This document shows positions 15,659 through 23,625 of a stretch of DNA of 64,000 nucleotides, piece by piece; the first letter of the stretch is position 1; each line of letters starts with the position of its first letter. Origin of the DNA: Deltaproteobacteria bacterium (GTDB lineage: Bacteria; Myxococcota_A; Polyangia; Polyangiales; JADJMO01). Below the pieces are notes generated by a model. The model was not told the origin of the DNA and searched no databases. It worked only from the letters and a program-made list of their open reading frames with translations. A program made the position numbers and the translations under genes. The stretch spans positions 1-64,000 of the forward strand of contig JALHOE010000015.1 in NCBI GenBank assembly GCA_022843175.1, in the 5' to 3' direction.

Positions 15659-17236
15659 TCAGGTCCAGGCCTGCGGCAGCTCCTCGCGCAGCGACGCGAG
15701 GAAGTCGTCCCGCTCGCACAGGTCGGCGAGGCGGCGATCGTCGACGTCTCCGTGCTCGATCATGCCGAGGAGATCTCGGAGCCGCGCCGCGTGGGCGCGC
15801 GCGCGGGCAAGCGCGTAGCCCTCGGCCGTGCGCGTCTGCAGGATGAACGGCCAGTCCGACGCCTGCAGCAGGAGCAGCTCGGCGGCCGCCTGCTCGATCG
15901 CGCCGCCGTGGCGTTGGCCCGCGACGCGCGCGAGCTCGCGGCTCGCGTGATGGACGTGCCGCCACATCCACGCGTTGGGGTGGTCCATCCACACCGCGGA
16001 GTGGCCGCGCGCGCCCCACGTGGAGGCGGCCGGTGTCGCGCGCACCATCCGCGGGTGCTGATGCAGGTAGCCGCGGAGCGTGATCGCCGAGATGTCGCTC
16101 TGCTGCGCGAGCCGGCGGAACACGCCCTCGAGGAACCACGGGCCCTCGAACCACCAGTGACCGAACAGCTCGGCGTCGTAGGGCGCGCAAACGATCGGCG
16201 TGGTCGCGTCGCCGAGCGCGCGCGACACGCCCTCGAGCTGCGCGCGTCGGCTGTCGACGAAGTGACCGGCGTGGACCCACGCGCGCTCCTTGGCGACGTG
16301 CGGGTTCCAGCCCGCCTTGTCGGCGAGGTCGAGGCCGGGCGCGGTGACGCGGTGGTACTTGAGGCCGGTGTTCACGCGCGCGCCGTAGGGGCCGATGTCT
16401 CCGAGCAGCTCGTGCTCGTGCAGATCGAACCCGATGTCGCGGTAGAACTCGCGGTACCACGGGTCGCCGGGGTAGCCCTCGTCGCGCGACCACACCTGAC
16501 GGCCCGAGGGGAGATCGCGCGCGAAGAACGCGACGCCCGAGGGCGAGGCGATCGGCGCGTAGGTGGCGGCGGGCGGTCGCGGACGCGCGTAGTTGAGCCC
16601 GTGCTCTTCGACGATCGTGAAGCGCACGCCCTCCTCGCCGAGCACGTGATCGAACGACGGATCGTAGGCGCACTCGGGGAGCCAGAACCCGACCGGCGCG
16701 AGACCGGTCTGCTCGCGGAACGCCTGCAGACCGATGCGCACCTGCGCGCGCAGGGACTTGGGCTCGGGCATCAGGCCGGGGAGGAACGCGTGCGTGGCCG
16801 CGGAGGCGAGCAGGTCGAGGCGGCCCGCGCGTTGGTGCGAGACCAACGCCCCGACGAGATCGCCCCGATGGCGCTCCCACGTGGCGCGCGCCTCGGCGAG
16901 CCAGGGGCCATAGAAACGCACGGCCTCGCCGTGCTCGCCGTCGCTGCCGACGCGGAGGAGCTCCTTGCGCTGCAGCGATTGTAGGCGCGTGAGGTAGCTC
17001 TCGAAGCGCGCTCGCAAGAGGTCGTCCTGCAGCATGTCGGCGAGCGTTGGCGTCAGCGACATCGTCAGCTGAACCGGGATGCCGTCGGCCCCGAGGCGGT
17101 CGAGGACGCCGATCAGCGGCAGGTAGCACTCGACGATCGCCTCGAAGAGCCAACGCTCCTCGAGATGGCGCGCGTGCTCGGGATGACGGACGAACGGGAG
17201 ATGTGCGTGGAGGACGATCGCGAGGTGGCCACCCAT
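15659..17236 (-). CDS. GH57 family glucan branching enzyme-like protein
   Basis: The 525-residue protein has the GH57 motifs in order: HAHLPFVRHPE (residues 10-20), the nucleophile E188 in GFWLPECAYDP, and the acid D354 in APYDAELFGHWWFEGP. A helical C-terminal domain contains the QASDWPF motif typical of GH57 1,4-alpha-glucan branching enzymes. It probably introduces alpha-1,6 branches into glycogen in the cytosol. It stands alone, with no other glycogen gene in the window, and is divergent from lexA. Confidence 0.87.
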   Translation of the reverse strand: MGGHLAIVLHAHLPFVRHPEHARHLEERWLFEAIVECYLPLIGVLDRLGADGIPVQLTMSLTPTLADMLQDDLLRARFESYLTRLQSLQRKELLRVGSDGEHGEAVRFYGPWLAEARATWERHRGDLVGALVSHQRAGRLDLLASAATHAFLPGLMPEPKSLRAQVRIGLQAFREQTGLAPVGFWLPECAYDPSFDHVLGEEGVRFTIVEEHGLNYARPRPPAATYAPIASPSGVAFFARDLPSGRQVWSRDEGYPGDPWYREFYRDIGFDLHEHELLGDIGPYGARVNTGLKYHRVTAPGLDLADKAGWNPHVAKERAWVHAGHFVDSRRAQLEGVSRALGDATTPIVCAPYDAELFGHWWFEGPWFLEGVFRRLAQQSDISAITLRGYLHQHPRMVRATPAASTWGARGHSAVWMDHPNAWMWRHVHHASRELARVAGQRHGGAIEQAAAELLLLQASDWPFILQTRTAEGYALARARAHAARLRDLLGMIEHGDVDDRRLADLCERDDFLASLREELPQAWT

Positions 17237-17357
17237 GGTCGGGCTCGCAGGCTACTCCTGCGACACCCCTGCACAACGCCCCGGCCGCGGCCCGAGCGCG
17301 ATTTTTCGCGAAACCCGAGCGGCAGCGACGCTGCTTACCCACAGCGCTGCCACAAGT

Positions 17358-17386
17358 TTGACACCCCTCCGTCTGTTCAGTAATTT
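17358..17386 (+). promoter_or_regulatory. lexA promoter with embedded GTTCAG half-site
   Basis: TTGACA (17,358-17,363) and TAATTT (17,381-17,386) are separated by exactly 17 bp. GTTCAG at 17,375-17,380 sits in the spacer next to the -10; it is the conserved half of the LexA box reported for Myxococcus-type LexA. This would let LexA repress its own gene. Confidence 0.5.
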
Positions 17387-17481
17387 CAGCGCCGCGCCCT
17401 TTCTTTGGGCGTCGCCGTGTCGTCCCATTCCCGGTGCAGGGAGGGGGCTGCGCGGCCGCGACCGGCCACGGAGGATCTCGC

Positions 17482-18171
17482 ATGCAGGGGCTGACTCATC
17501 GGCAGCAGATGGTGCTCGAATACATCCGTCGTTCGATCACCGATCGCGGCTACCCGCCCACGCTGCGCGAGATCGGCGCGTTCATGGGCATTCGCTCCAC
17601 CAACGGTGTCAACGACCACCTCCGCGCGCTCGAGCGCAAGGGCTACCTCACGCGCGAGGACATGAAGTCGCGCGCCCTCCGGCCCGCCTCGATGACCCCG
17701 GGCAGCAACGGCACCGTCAAGGTCGAAGCCGCCAACGACGGCGATCCCGGCGAGGTCACGCGCGGCACCGACGACGACCGCTTGGTCGAGGTCCCCGTCA
17801 TCGGCCGCGTCGCCGCGGGTCTCCCGATCCTCGCCGAGCAGAACGTCGTCGACACCGTCCGCATCGACAAAATGCTCGTGCGCGGCGGCAAAGACGTGTT
17901 CGCCCTCCGCGTGCAGGGCGAGTCGATGATCGAAGCCGGCATCCACGACGGCGATTACATCTTCGTCCGCAAGCAGCCGAGCGCCTCCCGCGGCGACATC
18001 GTCGTCGCGCTCCTCGGCGACGAAGCGACGGTCAAGTACTACTTCCCCGAGAAGGAGCACGTCCGCCTGCAGCCCGCCAACGCGGCGATGGCCCCGATCT
18101 ACGTGCGCGCCACCGACTTCCGCCAGAGCATGATCCTCGGCATCGTCGTCGGCGTCTACCGCAAGCTCTGA
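17482..18171 (+). CDS. lexA: LexA repressor, SOS regulator
   Basis: At 229 residues this is a full LexA. An N-terminal winged helix (about 1-65, MQGLTHRQQMVLEYI...YPPTLREIG) binds the SOS box. A longer than usual linker (about 66-100) precedes the self-cleavage site A112-G113. The serine/lysine dyad is S148 (GESMIEAGIHDGDY) and K185 (EATVKYYF). RecA-stimulated autocleavage derepresses SOS genes. The ATG at 17,482 follows a GGAGGA ribosome binding site. The last base of its stop is the first base of the 28-bp repeat array. Confidence 0.95.
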   Translation: MQGLTHRQQMVLEYIRRSITDRGYPPTLREIGAFMGIRSTNGVNDHLRALERKGYLTREDMKSRALRPASMTPGSNGTVKVEAANDGDPGEVTRGTDDDRLVEVPVIGRVAAGLPILAEQNVVDTVRIDKMLVRGGKDVFALRVQGESMIEAGIHDGDYIFVRKQPSASRGDIVVALLGDEATVKYYFPEKEHVRLQPANAAMAPIYVRATDFRQSMILGIVVGVYRKL

Positions 18172-18310
18172 GCCGCGCGCGTCAGCGAGCGGGTACAGAG
18201 CCGCGCGCGTCAGCGAGCGGGTACAGAGCCGCGCGCGTCAGCGAGCGGGTACTGAGCCGCGCGCGTCAGCGAGCGGGTGCAGAGCCGCGCGCGTCAGCGA
18301 GCGGGTTGTA
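18171..18310 (+). repeat. Five tandem 28-bp REP-type units
   Basis: Units start at 18,171, 18,199, 18,227, 18,255 and 18,283. Each contains GCGCGCGTCAGCGAGCG, the core of the dispersed 24-bp hairpin repeat, followed by GGGT. They differ only near their last five bases. The array starts at the final base of the lexA stop and its last unit contains the stop codon of the convergent RAYT gene. Confidence 0.9.
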
Positions 18311-18824
18311 GAGCGTGCCAACGAGCCATCGGCACCCCCTGCTCGTAGAGCACGTAGTCGCAGGCCGCCCGCACGCCATCCCCGTCAAAAAGCCGCGCGC
18401 CGTTCCCGCCGCGGGCCCAGACCGGCTGCGTCGGATCGACGTGACCGCCCTCCCGAAGCCTTCGCGTGCACCACGCCTTCATCGCGCTGATCGCGCGCCT
18501 CGGCGGAACGTCGAACCACGCAACGGCGTGAACATGCTCGGTCCGCGCATGGATGGCATTGAGTAGCCACTGATGATGGTCGCAGACCTCGCGCACGGTG
18601 TGCACGACCAGCTCGCGCGCGACGCTGTCGAGCACGATGGGTGAGGCTCGCATGATCGAGCGTTCGTAGCTCTCGAGTGCCCCGTTCTTCCCGTGAAAGC
18701 CTCCGCCGTGCTCATGGCTTCCGCGGGGATCACCGTGAAGGCGCGTTCCGTAGGTGCTGAAGGTGATCAGGTGGGCGAGGGGGGTTGGTAGGGACAACCC
18801 GCTCGCTGACGCTCGCGGCTCCAT
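18294..18824 (-). CDS. RAYT: REP-associated tyrosine transposase (Y1 family)
   Basis: The protein is 176 residues from the ATG at 18,824, or about 167 if the TTG nine codons later is used. The IS200-like Y1 transposase domain begins LITFSTYGTRLHG. It has the HUH motif H97-V-H99 (TEHVHAVAWF), a basic helix (ISAMKAWCTRRL) and a candidate catalytic tyrosine at 157 or 160 (CDYVLYEQG). RAYTs are single-copy nucleases that nick and disperse REP hairpins. Here the coding ends lie inside REP sequence on both sides, in inverted orientation, as expected for a RAYT unit. The first ten codons are themselves repeat-derived (MEPRASASG). Confidence 0.85.
   Translation of the reverse strand: MEPRASASGLSLPTPLAHLITFSTYGTRLHGDPRGSHEHGGGFHGKNGALESYERSIMRASPIVLDSVARELVVHTVREVCDHHQWLLNAIHARTEHVHAVAWFDVPPRRAISAMKAWCTRRLREGGHVDPTQPVWARGGNGARLFDGDGVRAACDYVLYEQGVPMARWHALQPAR
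18794..18821 (-). repeat. REP-type unit flanking the RAYT gene, inverted
   Basis: Reverse complement of the 28-bp unit, closest to the fifth unit of the array (both continue GGGTTGT). It spans the 5' end of the RAYT reading frame. Confidence 0.85.
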
Positions 18825-18917
18825 GCGCCCTGTCGGCGGGGGGACGGTCCTGGTTGCGTGCGCTCCCGTCCCTGGCCGTAGCTTGAAGCGCGGGCGGCGC
18901 GGCCGCACACCGCGGCG

Positions 18918-20357
18918 ATGGCGGGACGGATCGAGAAGGACACCTTCGGCCCCATCGAGGTGCCGGCCGAGCGGCTGTGGGGCGCGCAGACCCAGCGGAG
19001 CCTGCTGAACTTCCGCATCGTCGCGCCGGACAACCGCATGCCGCGCGAGCTGCTCCACGCGCTCGCCCTTGTGAAGAAGGCGGCCGCGCTCGTCAACCAG
19101 GACCTCGGCGCGCTCGACGCAGCCAGGGCCGACGCGATCGTGCGCGCGGCCGACGAGGTGCTCGACGGCAAGCACTGGGACGAGTTCCCCCTCGTCGTCT
19201 GGCAGACCGGCTCGGGCACCCAGACCAACATGAACATGAACGAGGTCCTCGCGAACCGCGCGAGCGAGCTCCTCGGCGGCGAGCGCGGAGAGCAGCGCAG
19301 GGTCCACCCCAACGACGACGTCAACCGCGGCCAGTCCTCGAACGACGTCTTCCCCACGGCGATGTCGGTCGCCGCGATTCACATGGTCACGCGCGTCACC
19401 GCGGCCGTTCGCGCGCTCCGCGACGTGCTCGCCGAGAAATCTCGCGCGTTCATGGACGTGGTGAAGATCGGGCGCACCCACCTCCAGGACGCGACGCCGA
19501 TCACGCTCGGCCAGGAGATGAGCGGTTGGGTCGCGCAGCTCGACCACGGCCTCGCGCACCTCGCGTCGGCCGTCCCCCACCTCTCGGAGCTCGCCCTCGG
19601 CGGCACCGCCGTGGGCACCGGTCTCAACGCGCACCCCGAGTACGCCACGCGCGTCGCCGACAAGCTCTCCGAGCTCACCGGCCACGAGCTCGTGACCGCG
19701 CCCAACAAATTCGAGTCGCTCGCCGCCAACGACGCGATCGTCTTCGCCCACGGCGCGTTCAAGACGCTCGCGGCGTCGCTGATGAAGATCGCCAACGACG
19801 TGCGCTGGCTCGCGAGCGGCCCGCGCTCCGGCATCGGGGAGCTCACCATCCCCGAGAACGAGCCCGGCTCGTCGATCATGCCCGGCAAGGTGAACCCGAC
19901 GCAGAGCGAGGCCATGACGATGCTGTGCGCGCAGGTGCTCGGCAACGACGTCGCGATCAACGTCGGCGGCGCGATGGGCAACTTCGAGCTCAACGTCTTC
20001 AAGCCGCTCCTCATCCACAATTTCGTGCACAGCGCGCGGCTCCTGGCGGACGGCTGCGACTCGTTCCGCGAGCACTGCGCCGTGGGGATCGAGCCGAACC
20101 GCAAGCGGATCGCCCAGCTGCTCTCCGAGTCGCTCATGCTCGTGACCGCGCTCAACCCACACATCGGCTACGACCGGGCCGCGCAGATCGCCAAGAAGGC
20201 GCACCGGGAGGGCACGACCCTCCGCGACGCCGCCGTCGCCTCGGGCCACGTCACGGGCGAGCAGTTCGACGCCTGGGTTCGGCCCGAAGAAATGGTTGGA
20301 TCGACCGCTAGCGCTGACCGATCAGGGACGTTGACGCGACCAGCGCGAGAGCGATAG
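18918..20357 (+). CDS. fumC: Class II fumarate hydratase
   Basis: The 479-residue enzyme hydrates fumarate to L-malate in the TCA cycle. It carries [13 protein letters not shown], the [14 protein letters not shown] block, [18 protein letters not shown] and the superfamily signature [11 protein letters not shown] with the catalytic serine loop. The fold and length match FumC, apart from about 15 extra C-terminal polar residues ([18 protein letters not shown]). The start is ATG 18,918. A short spacer separates it from the divergent RAYT. Confidence 0.95.
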   Translation: MAGRIEKDTFGPIEVPAERLWGAQTQRSLLNFRIVAPDNRMPRELLHALALVKKAAALVNQDLGALDAARADAIVRAADEVLDGKHWDEFPLVVWQTGSGTQTNMNMNEVLANRASELLGGERGEQRRVHPNDDVNRGQSSNDVFPTAMSVAAIHMVTRVTAAVRALRDVLAEKSRAFMDVVKIGRTHLQDATPITLGQEMSGWVAQLDHGLAHLASAVPHLSELALGGTAVGTGLNAHPEYATRVADKLSELTGHELVTAPNKFESLAANDAIVFAHGAFKTLAASLMKIANDVRWLASGPRSGIGELTIPENEPGSSIMPGKVNPTQSEAMTMLCAQVLGNDVAINVGGAMGNFELNVFKPLLIHNFVHSARLLADGCDSFREHCAVGIEPNRKRIAQLLSESLMLVTALNPHIGYDRAAQIAKKAHREGTTLRDAAVASGHVTGEQFDAWVRPEEMVGSTASADRSGTLTRPARER

Positions 20358-20366
20358 CGTCTCACC

Positions 20367-20666
20367 GTGCGTCTCCTCACGGTTTGCTGTGCGATCGTCG
20401 CCCTGTCGTCCACCGGATGCGGCGGCGTTTGGTACTCGGCCCGCGCCAACACCGTCGCCGGCAAGGTCGAGCAGGCCAAAGAGGTCGGCGCCGAGTCGGC
20501 GTCGCCCTACGAGTACTACTCGGCCAAGGAGCGCATGACGAAGGCAATGGAAGAGGCCTCCCGCGCCGACTACAGCGACGCGATCGACCTGCTCGACGAG
20601 GCGGAGGAGTTCGCCGACAAGGCCATCTCGCAGGCCACCGCAGTGCGCAAGGGAGCCGGTCGATGA
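20367..20666 (+). CDS. DUF4398-type lipoprotein
   Basis: The 99-residue precursor starts at GTG 20,367 with the lipoprotein signal MRLLTVCCAIVALSSTGC. The mature part is an alpha-helical pair (EYYSAKERMTKAMEEASRADYSDAIDLLDEAEEFADKA in two helices), as in DUF4398 proteins that precede OmpA genes. It ends in an ATGA overlap with the following ompA-type gene, so the two are likely one envelope module. Confidence 0.8.
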   Translation: MRLLTVCCAIVALSSTGCGGVWYSARANTVAGKVEQAKEVGAESASPYEYYSAKERMTKAMEEASRADYSDAIDLLDEAEEFADKAISQATAVRKGAGR

Positions 20667-21763
20667 TCAAGCGAGCGCTGCTCGCCGTGGGGACGGTGGT
20701 CACGCTGTCGGTCACGTGGTCCTGCGCCGGTCCCGCGCAGCAGGCCGGCCGCCTCACCGGCCTCGATCAGACGATCGAGCAGGCCAAGGCCAACGGCGCG
20801 CTCCGCTGCGCGCCCCGGGAGCTCGCCCTCGCCGAGTCCCACGCGAAATTCGCCCGCATCGAGCTCGAACAGGGCTTCATTTCCCGCGCCGACGAGCACC
20901 TCGCGATCGCGATCCCCAACGCGCACGCGGCGCTCGAGAACTCGCCGGCCGAGAAGTGCAGCGACCGCCCGGTGGTCGTCGCCAAGGCCAAGCCCAAGCC
21001 CGGCGACCGGGACGGCGACGGCTTCAAGGACCCGGAGGACAAGTGCCCCGACGTCCCCGAGACGTTCAACGGCTACCTCGACGACGACGGCTGCCCGGAC
21101 GACCCGGACACCGACGGAGACGGCATCGCCGACAGCAAGGATTCCTGTCCCAACCTCGCCGAGGACAAGGACGGCTACCTCGACGACGACGGCTGCCCCG
21201 ACCCGGACAACGACGGCGACGGGATCCTCGACAAGGCCGACAAGTGCCCCGACCAGCCCGAGGACCCGGACGGCTTCGAGGACGCCGACGGCTGTCCCGA
21301 GCCCGACAACGACAAGGACGGCGTGGTCGACCTCGACGACGCCTGCCCGATCGACCCCGGCCCCGCCGACAACAAGGGTTGCCCCAAGAAGCCGGCCCTG
21401 GTGGTCGTGACCTCGTCACAGATCAAGATCACCCAGCAGATCCACTTCGAGTTCGACAAGGCGAAGATCAAGCCGGACAGCTTCCCGATCCTCAACGCCG
21501 TCGCCCAGGTCCTCAAGGACAACCCGGACATCACCCTCGAGATCCAGGGTCACACCGACAACAAGGGCAAGCCGGCCTACAACCAGAAGCTCTCCGAGGA
21601 CCGCGCCGCCTCCGTGCGCACCTACCTGATTCAACAGGGAATCAGCGCCGGCCGGCTCACCTCGAAGGGCTACGGGCAGGACGTCCCGATCGACTCCAAC
21701 GCCACCGACGCCGGCCGCGCCAAGAACCGCCGCGTCGAATTCGTACGCACCGACGCCAAGTAA
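20663..21763 (+). CDS. OmpA family lipoprotein with thrombospondin type 3 repeats
   Basis: The 366-residue protein has a lipoprotein-like signal (residues 1-21, ending WSCAG), a helical DUF4398-like region (about 30-95), and then about five Ca2+-binding repeats with DGDGF/DNDGDGI and paired Cys-Pro (about 110-240). A complete OmpA domain follows: IHFEFDKAKIKPDSF, GHTDNKG and AKNRRVEF. It should tether the outer membrane to peptidoglycan through the OmpA domain, with the repeats as a Ca2+-stiffened spacer. It is coupled to the DUF4398 lipoprotein. Confidence 0.9.
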   Translation: MIKRALLAVGTVVTLSVTWSCAGPAQQAGRLTGLDQTIEQAKANGALRCAPRELALAESHAKFARIELEQGFISRADEHLAIAIPNAHAALENSPAEKCSDRPVVVAKAKPKPGDRDGDGFKDPEDKCPDVPETFNGYLDDDGCPDDPDTDGDGIADSKDSCPNLAEDKDGYLDDDGCPDPDNDGDGILDKADKCPDQPEDPDGFEDADGCPEPDNDKDGVVDLDDACPIDPGPADNKGCPKKPALVVVTSSQIKITQQIHFEFDKAKIKPDSFPILNAVAQVLKDNPDITLEIQGHTDNKGKPAYNQKLSEDRAASVRTYLIQQGISAGRLTSKGYGQDVPIDSNATDAGRAKNRRVEFVRTDAK

Positions 21764-21864
21764 CGCGACGCGACGCGCATTTCGGGCGTTTCACCCGCGC
21801 CCTTCTGTAGTATGCACGCCGCGCTCGCGCGTCCCGCGCGCCCTTATCTAAGGAGCATCTCCCG

Positions 21865-23583
21865 ATGCGTCGGTCCTTCCGCAACGTCGCGATCCTCATC
21901 AGCGTCCTTGGCATCGGCACTTTCGTTTCGCTGGCGGGCGCTGACCCGAAGACCGAGGGCGAGGCGAAGAAGCTCCAGGGCGACGCGATGGACGTCGACT
22001 ACCTCTCGCTCGACTACAAGGGCGCGCAGAAGAAGCTCGACGAGGCGATCAAGAAGTGCGGCGGCGGCAAGTGCAGCGACGCGGTCGTCGCCACGCTCCA
22101 CCGCGACATGGGCATCGTCCACGCGACGAACAAGAAGCCGGCCGACGCGAAGAAGTCCTTCGACGCCGCCTTCGCCGCCGATGCGAGCGTCACGATCGAC
22201 AAGTCCTTCCTCGCCAACGCCGACGTGGCCAAGGCGTGGAATGCGAGCAAGGGCTCCGCGGGCACGGCGCCCACCGCCACCGCCACCGCGACGGCCACCG
22301 CCACCGCCACCGCGACCTCGAAGCCCCCGCCCAGCGGCGGCAGCGCCGAGGGCAACATCGAGGTCAAGACGAAGGAAGCGCCGATCGGCTACCCGCTGCC
22401 GGTCATCATCGAGCCGCCCGACGGCCTCGACGCCGACGTCATCAAGTTCTCCTACAAGACCGCGGCGATGGAGAAGTACAAGACCATCGACGCCAAGAAG
22501 GACTCGGGCAAATACGTCATCACGATCGGCTGCGAGGACACGCAGTTCGTCGGCATCATCAAGTACTACGTGCGCGCCTACGACGGCGACAAGAACGAGG
22601 TCGAGCACTACGGCACGCTGAAGAAGCCCGCCGAGCTCAAGCTCGTCGAGAAGCTCGCCGACGACGTCGAGGCCCCGAGCTACCCCGGCGGCAAGGAGCC
22701 GGAGAAGTGCGTCGACAAGGGCGACTGCCAGCCGGGCTTCCCGTGCGACAAGGGCGGCAACAAGAAGCCGCAGGGCTCGGGCTGCGAGGCCGACGAGGAG
22801 TGCGAGACCGGCCTCTCCTGCGTCGAGAACGAGAACGGCAAGAAGTGGTGCTACGACGCCGGCGACCGCCCCACCAAGCCCAAAGAGGGCGGCAAGAAGA
22901 TCTGGTTCGGCGCCGACATCCAGCAGGACGCGCTGTTCATCTCCGGCGCCGACAACATCTGTAAGGAGTCGACCTGGGCCTGCACCAAGGGCGGCCAGGA
23001 CATCGGCGTCAGCGACGAGAAGGGCACCCAGGTCGCCGAGGGCGGCGGCGGCAAGACCAGCGGCGGTCCGGCGCTCGCCACCACCCGCGCCTTCCTCGGC
23101 CTCGACTACTTCGTCAACGACAAGATCTCGATCGGTGGCCGTGTCGGCTACGCCTTCATCGGCGGCAACCCCACGACCAACGCCAAGTTCTTCCCCTGGC
23201 ACCTCGAGGCGCGCCTCCAGTATTTCTTCTCGCCCCCGAAGGACAGCGGCGCGCGCTTCTACGGCATGATCGCCGGCGGTCTCGCCGAGTTCGACGCGCT
23301 CGTCCCCAACATCGTGGCGGTCCCCTTCACCCCCGAGAAGGCGGACGACGGCGCCGCCTGCGCCACGGCCGTCCGCGACAACAACATCGACGAGCGCAAC
23401 AAGGTCTGCCGGATCACCGGCATCAAGGCCTACCGCCTCGCCGGCCAGAGCTTCATCGCCCCCGGCGGCGGCGCGTGGATCATGCTGGGCCCGAAGCTCG
23501 CGATCAACGTGGCCGGAAAGATCCTCCTCCCGCTGCCGACGTTCTCGCCGGGCTTCGCGCTCGAAGCCGGCATCAAGTTCTAA
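21865..23583 (+). CDS. Large exported outer-membrane protein, tandem paralog 1
   Basis: The 572-residue protein has a signal peptide (MRRSFRNVAILISVLGIGTFVSLAGA), a helical TPR-like N-domain (about 27-125), a Thr-Ala/Pro linker (about 133-155) and an Ig-like beta domain (about 165-270). A disulfide-rich module (C..GDCQPGFPC...DEECETGLSC) comes next. The C-terminal region of about 250 residues has amphipathic strands and ends in KF, as in an outer-membrane barrel. It is closely related along its whole length to the next gene. The function is unknown; myxobacterial proteins of this layout are usually annotated only as hypothetical. Confidence 0.75.
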   Translation: MRRSFRNVAILISVLGIGTFVSLAGADPKTEGEAKKLQGDAMDVDYLSLDYKGAQKKLDEAIKKCGGGKCSDAVVATLHRDMGIVHATNKKPADAKKSFDAAFAADASVTIDKSFLANADVAKAWNASKGSAGTAPTATATATATATATATSKPPPSGGSAEGNIEVKTKEAPIGYPLPVIIEPPDGLDADVIKFSYKTAAMEKYKTIDAKKDSGKYVITIGCEDTQFVGIIKYYVRAYDGDKNEVEHYGTLKKPAELKLVEKLADDVEAPSYPGGKEPEKCVDKGDCQPGFPCDKGGNKKPQGSGCEADEECETGLSCVENENGKKWCYDAGDRPTKPKEGGKKIWFGADIQQDALFISGADNICKESTWACTKGGQDIGVSDEKGTQVAEGGGGKTSGGPALATTRAFLGLDYFVNDKISIGGRVGYAFIGGNPTTNAKFFPWHLEARLQYFFSPPKDSGARFYGMIAGGLAEFDALVPNIVAVPFTPEKADDGAACATAVRDNNIDERNKVCRITGIKAYRLAGQSFIAPGGGAWIMLGPKLAINVAGKILLPLPTFSPGFALEAGIKF

Positions 23584-23625
23584 GAACTAGCCGCAGACGC
23601 GCCCTCGTCCATAGAATGGGGGCGC

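Noticed and set aside
18171-18310. CRISPR array
   Set aside because: The 28-bp units are directly joined without unique spacers, and no cas gene is present.
18294-20249. Long minus-strand frame opposite fumC joined to the RAYT
   Set aside because: Only the part from 18,824 down is transposase; the rest is antisense to an unmistakable fumarase.
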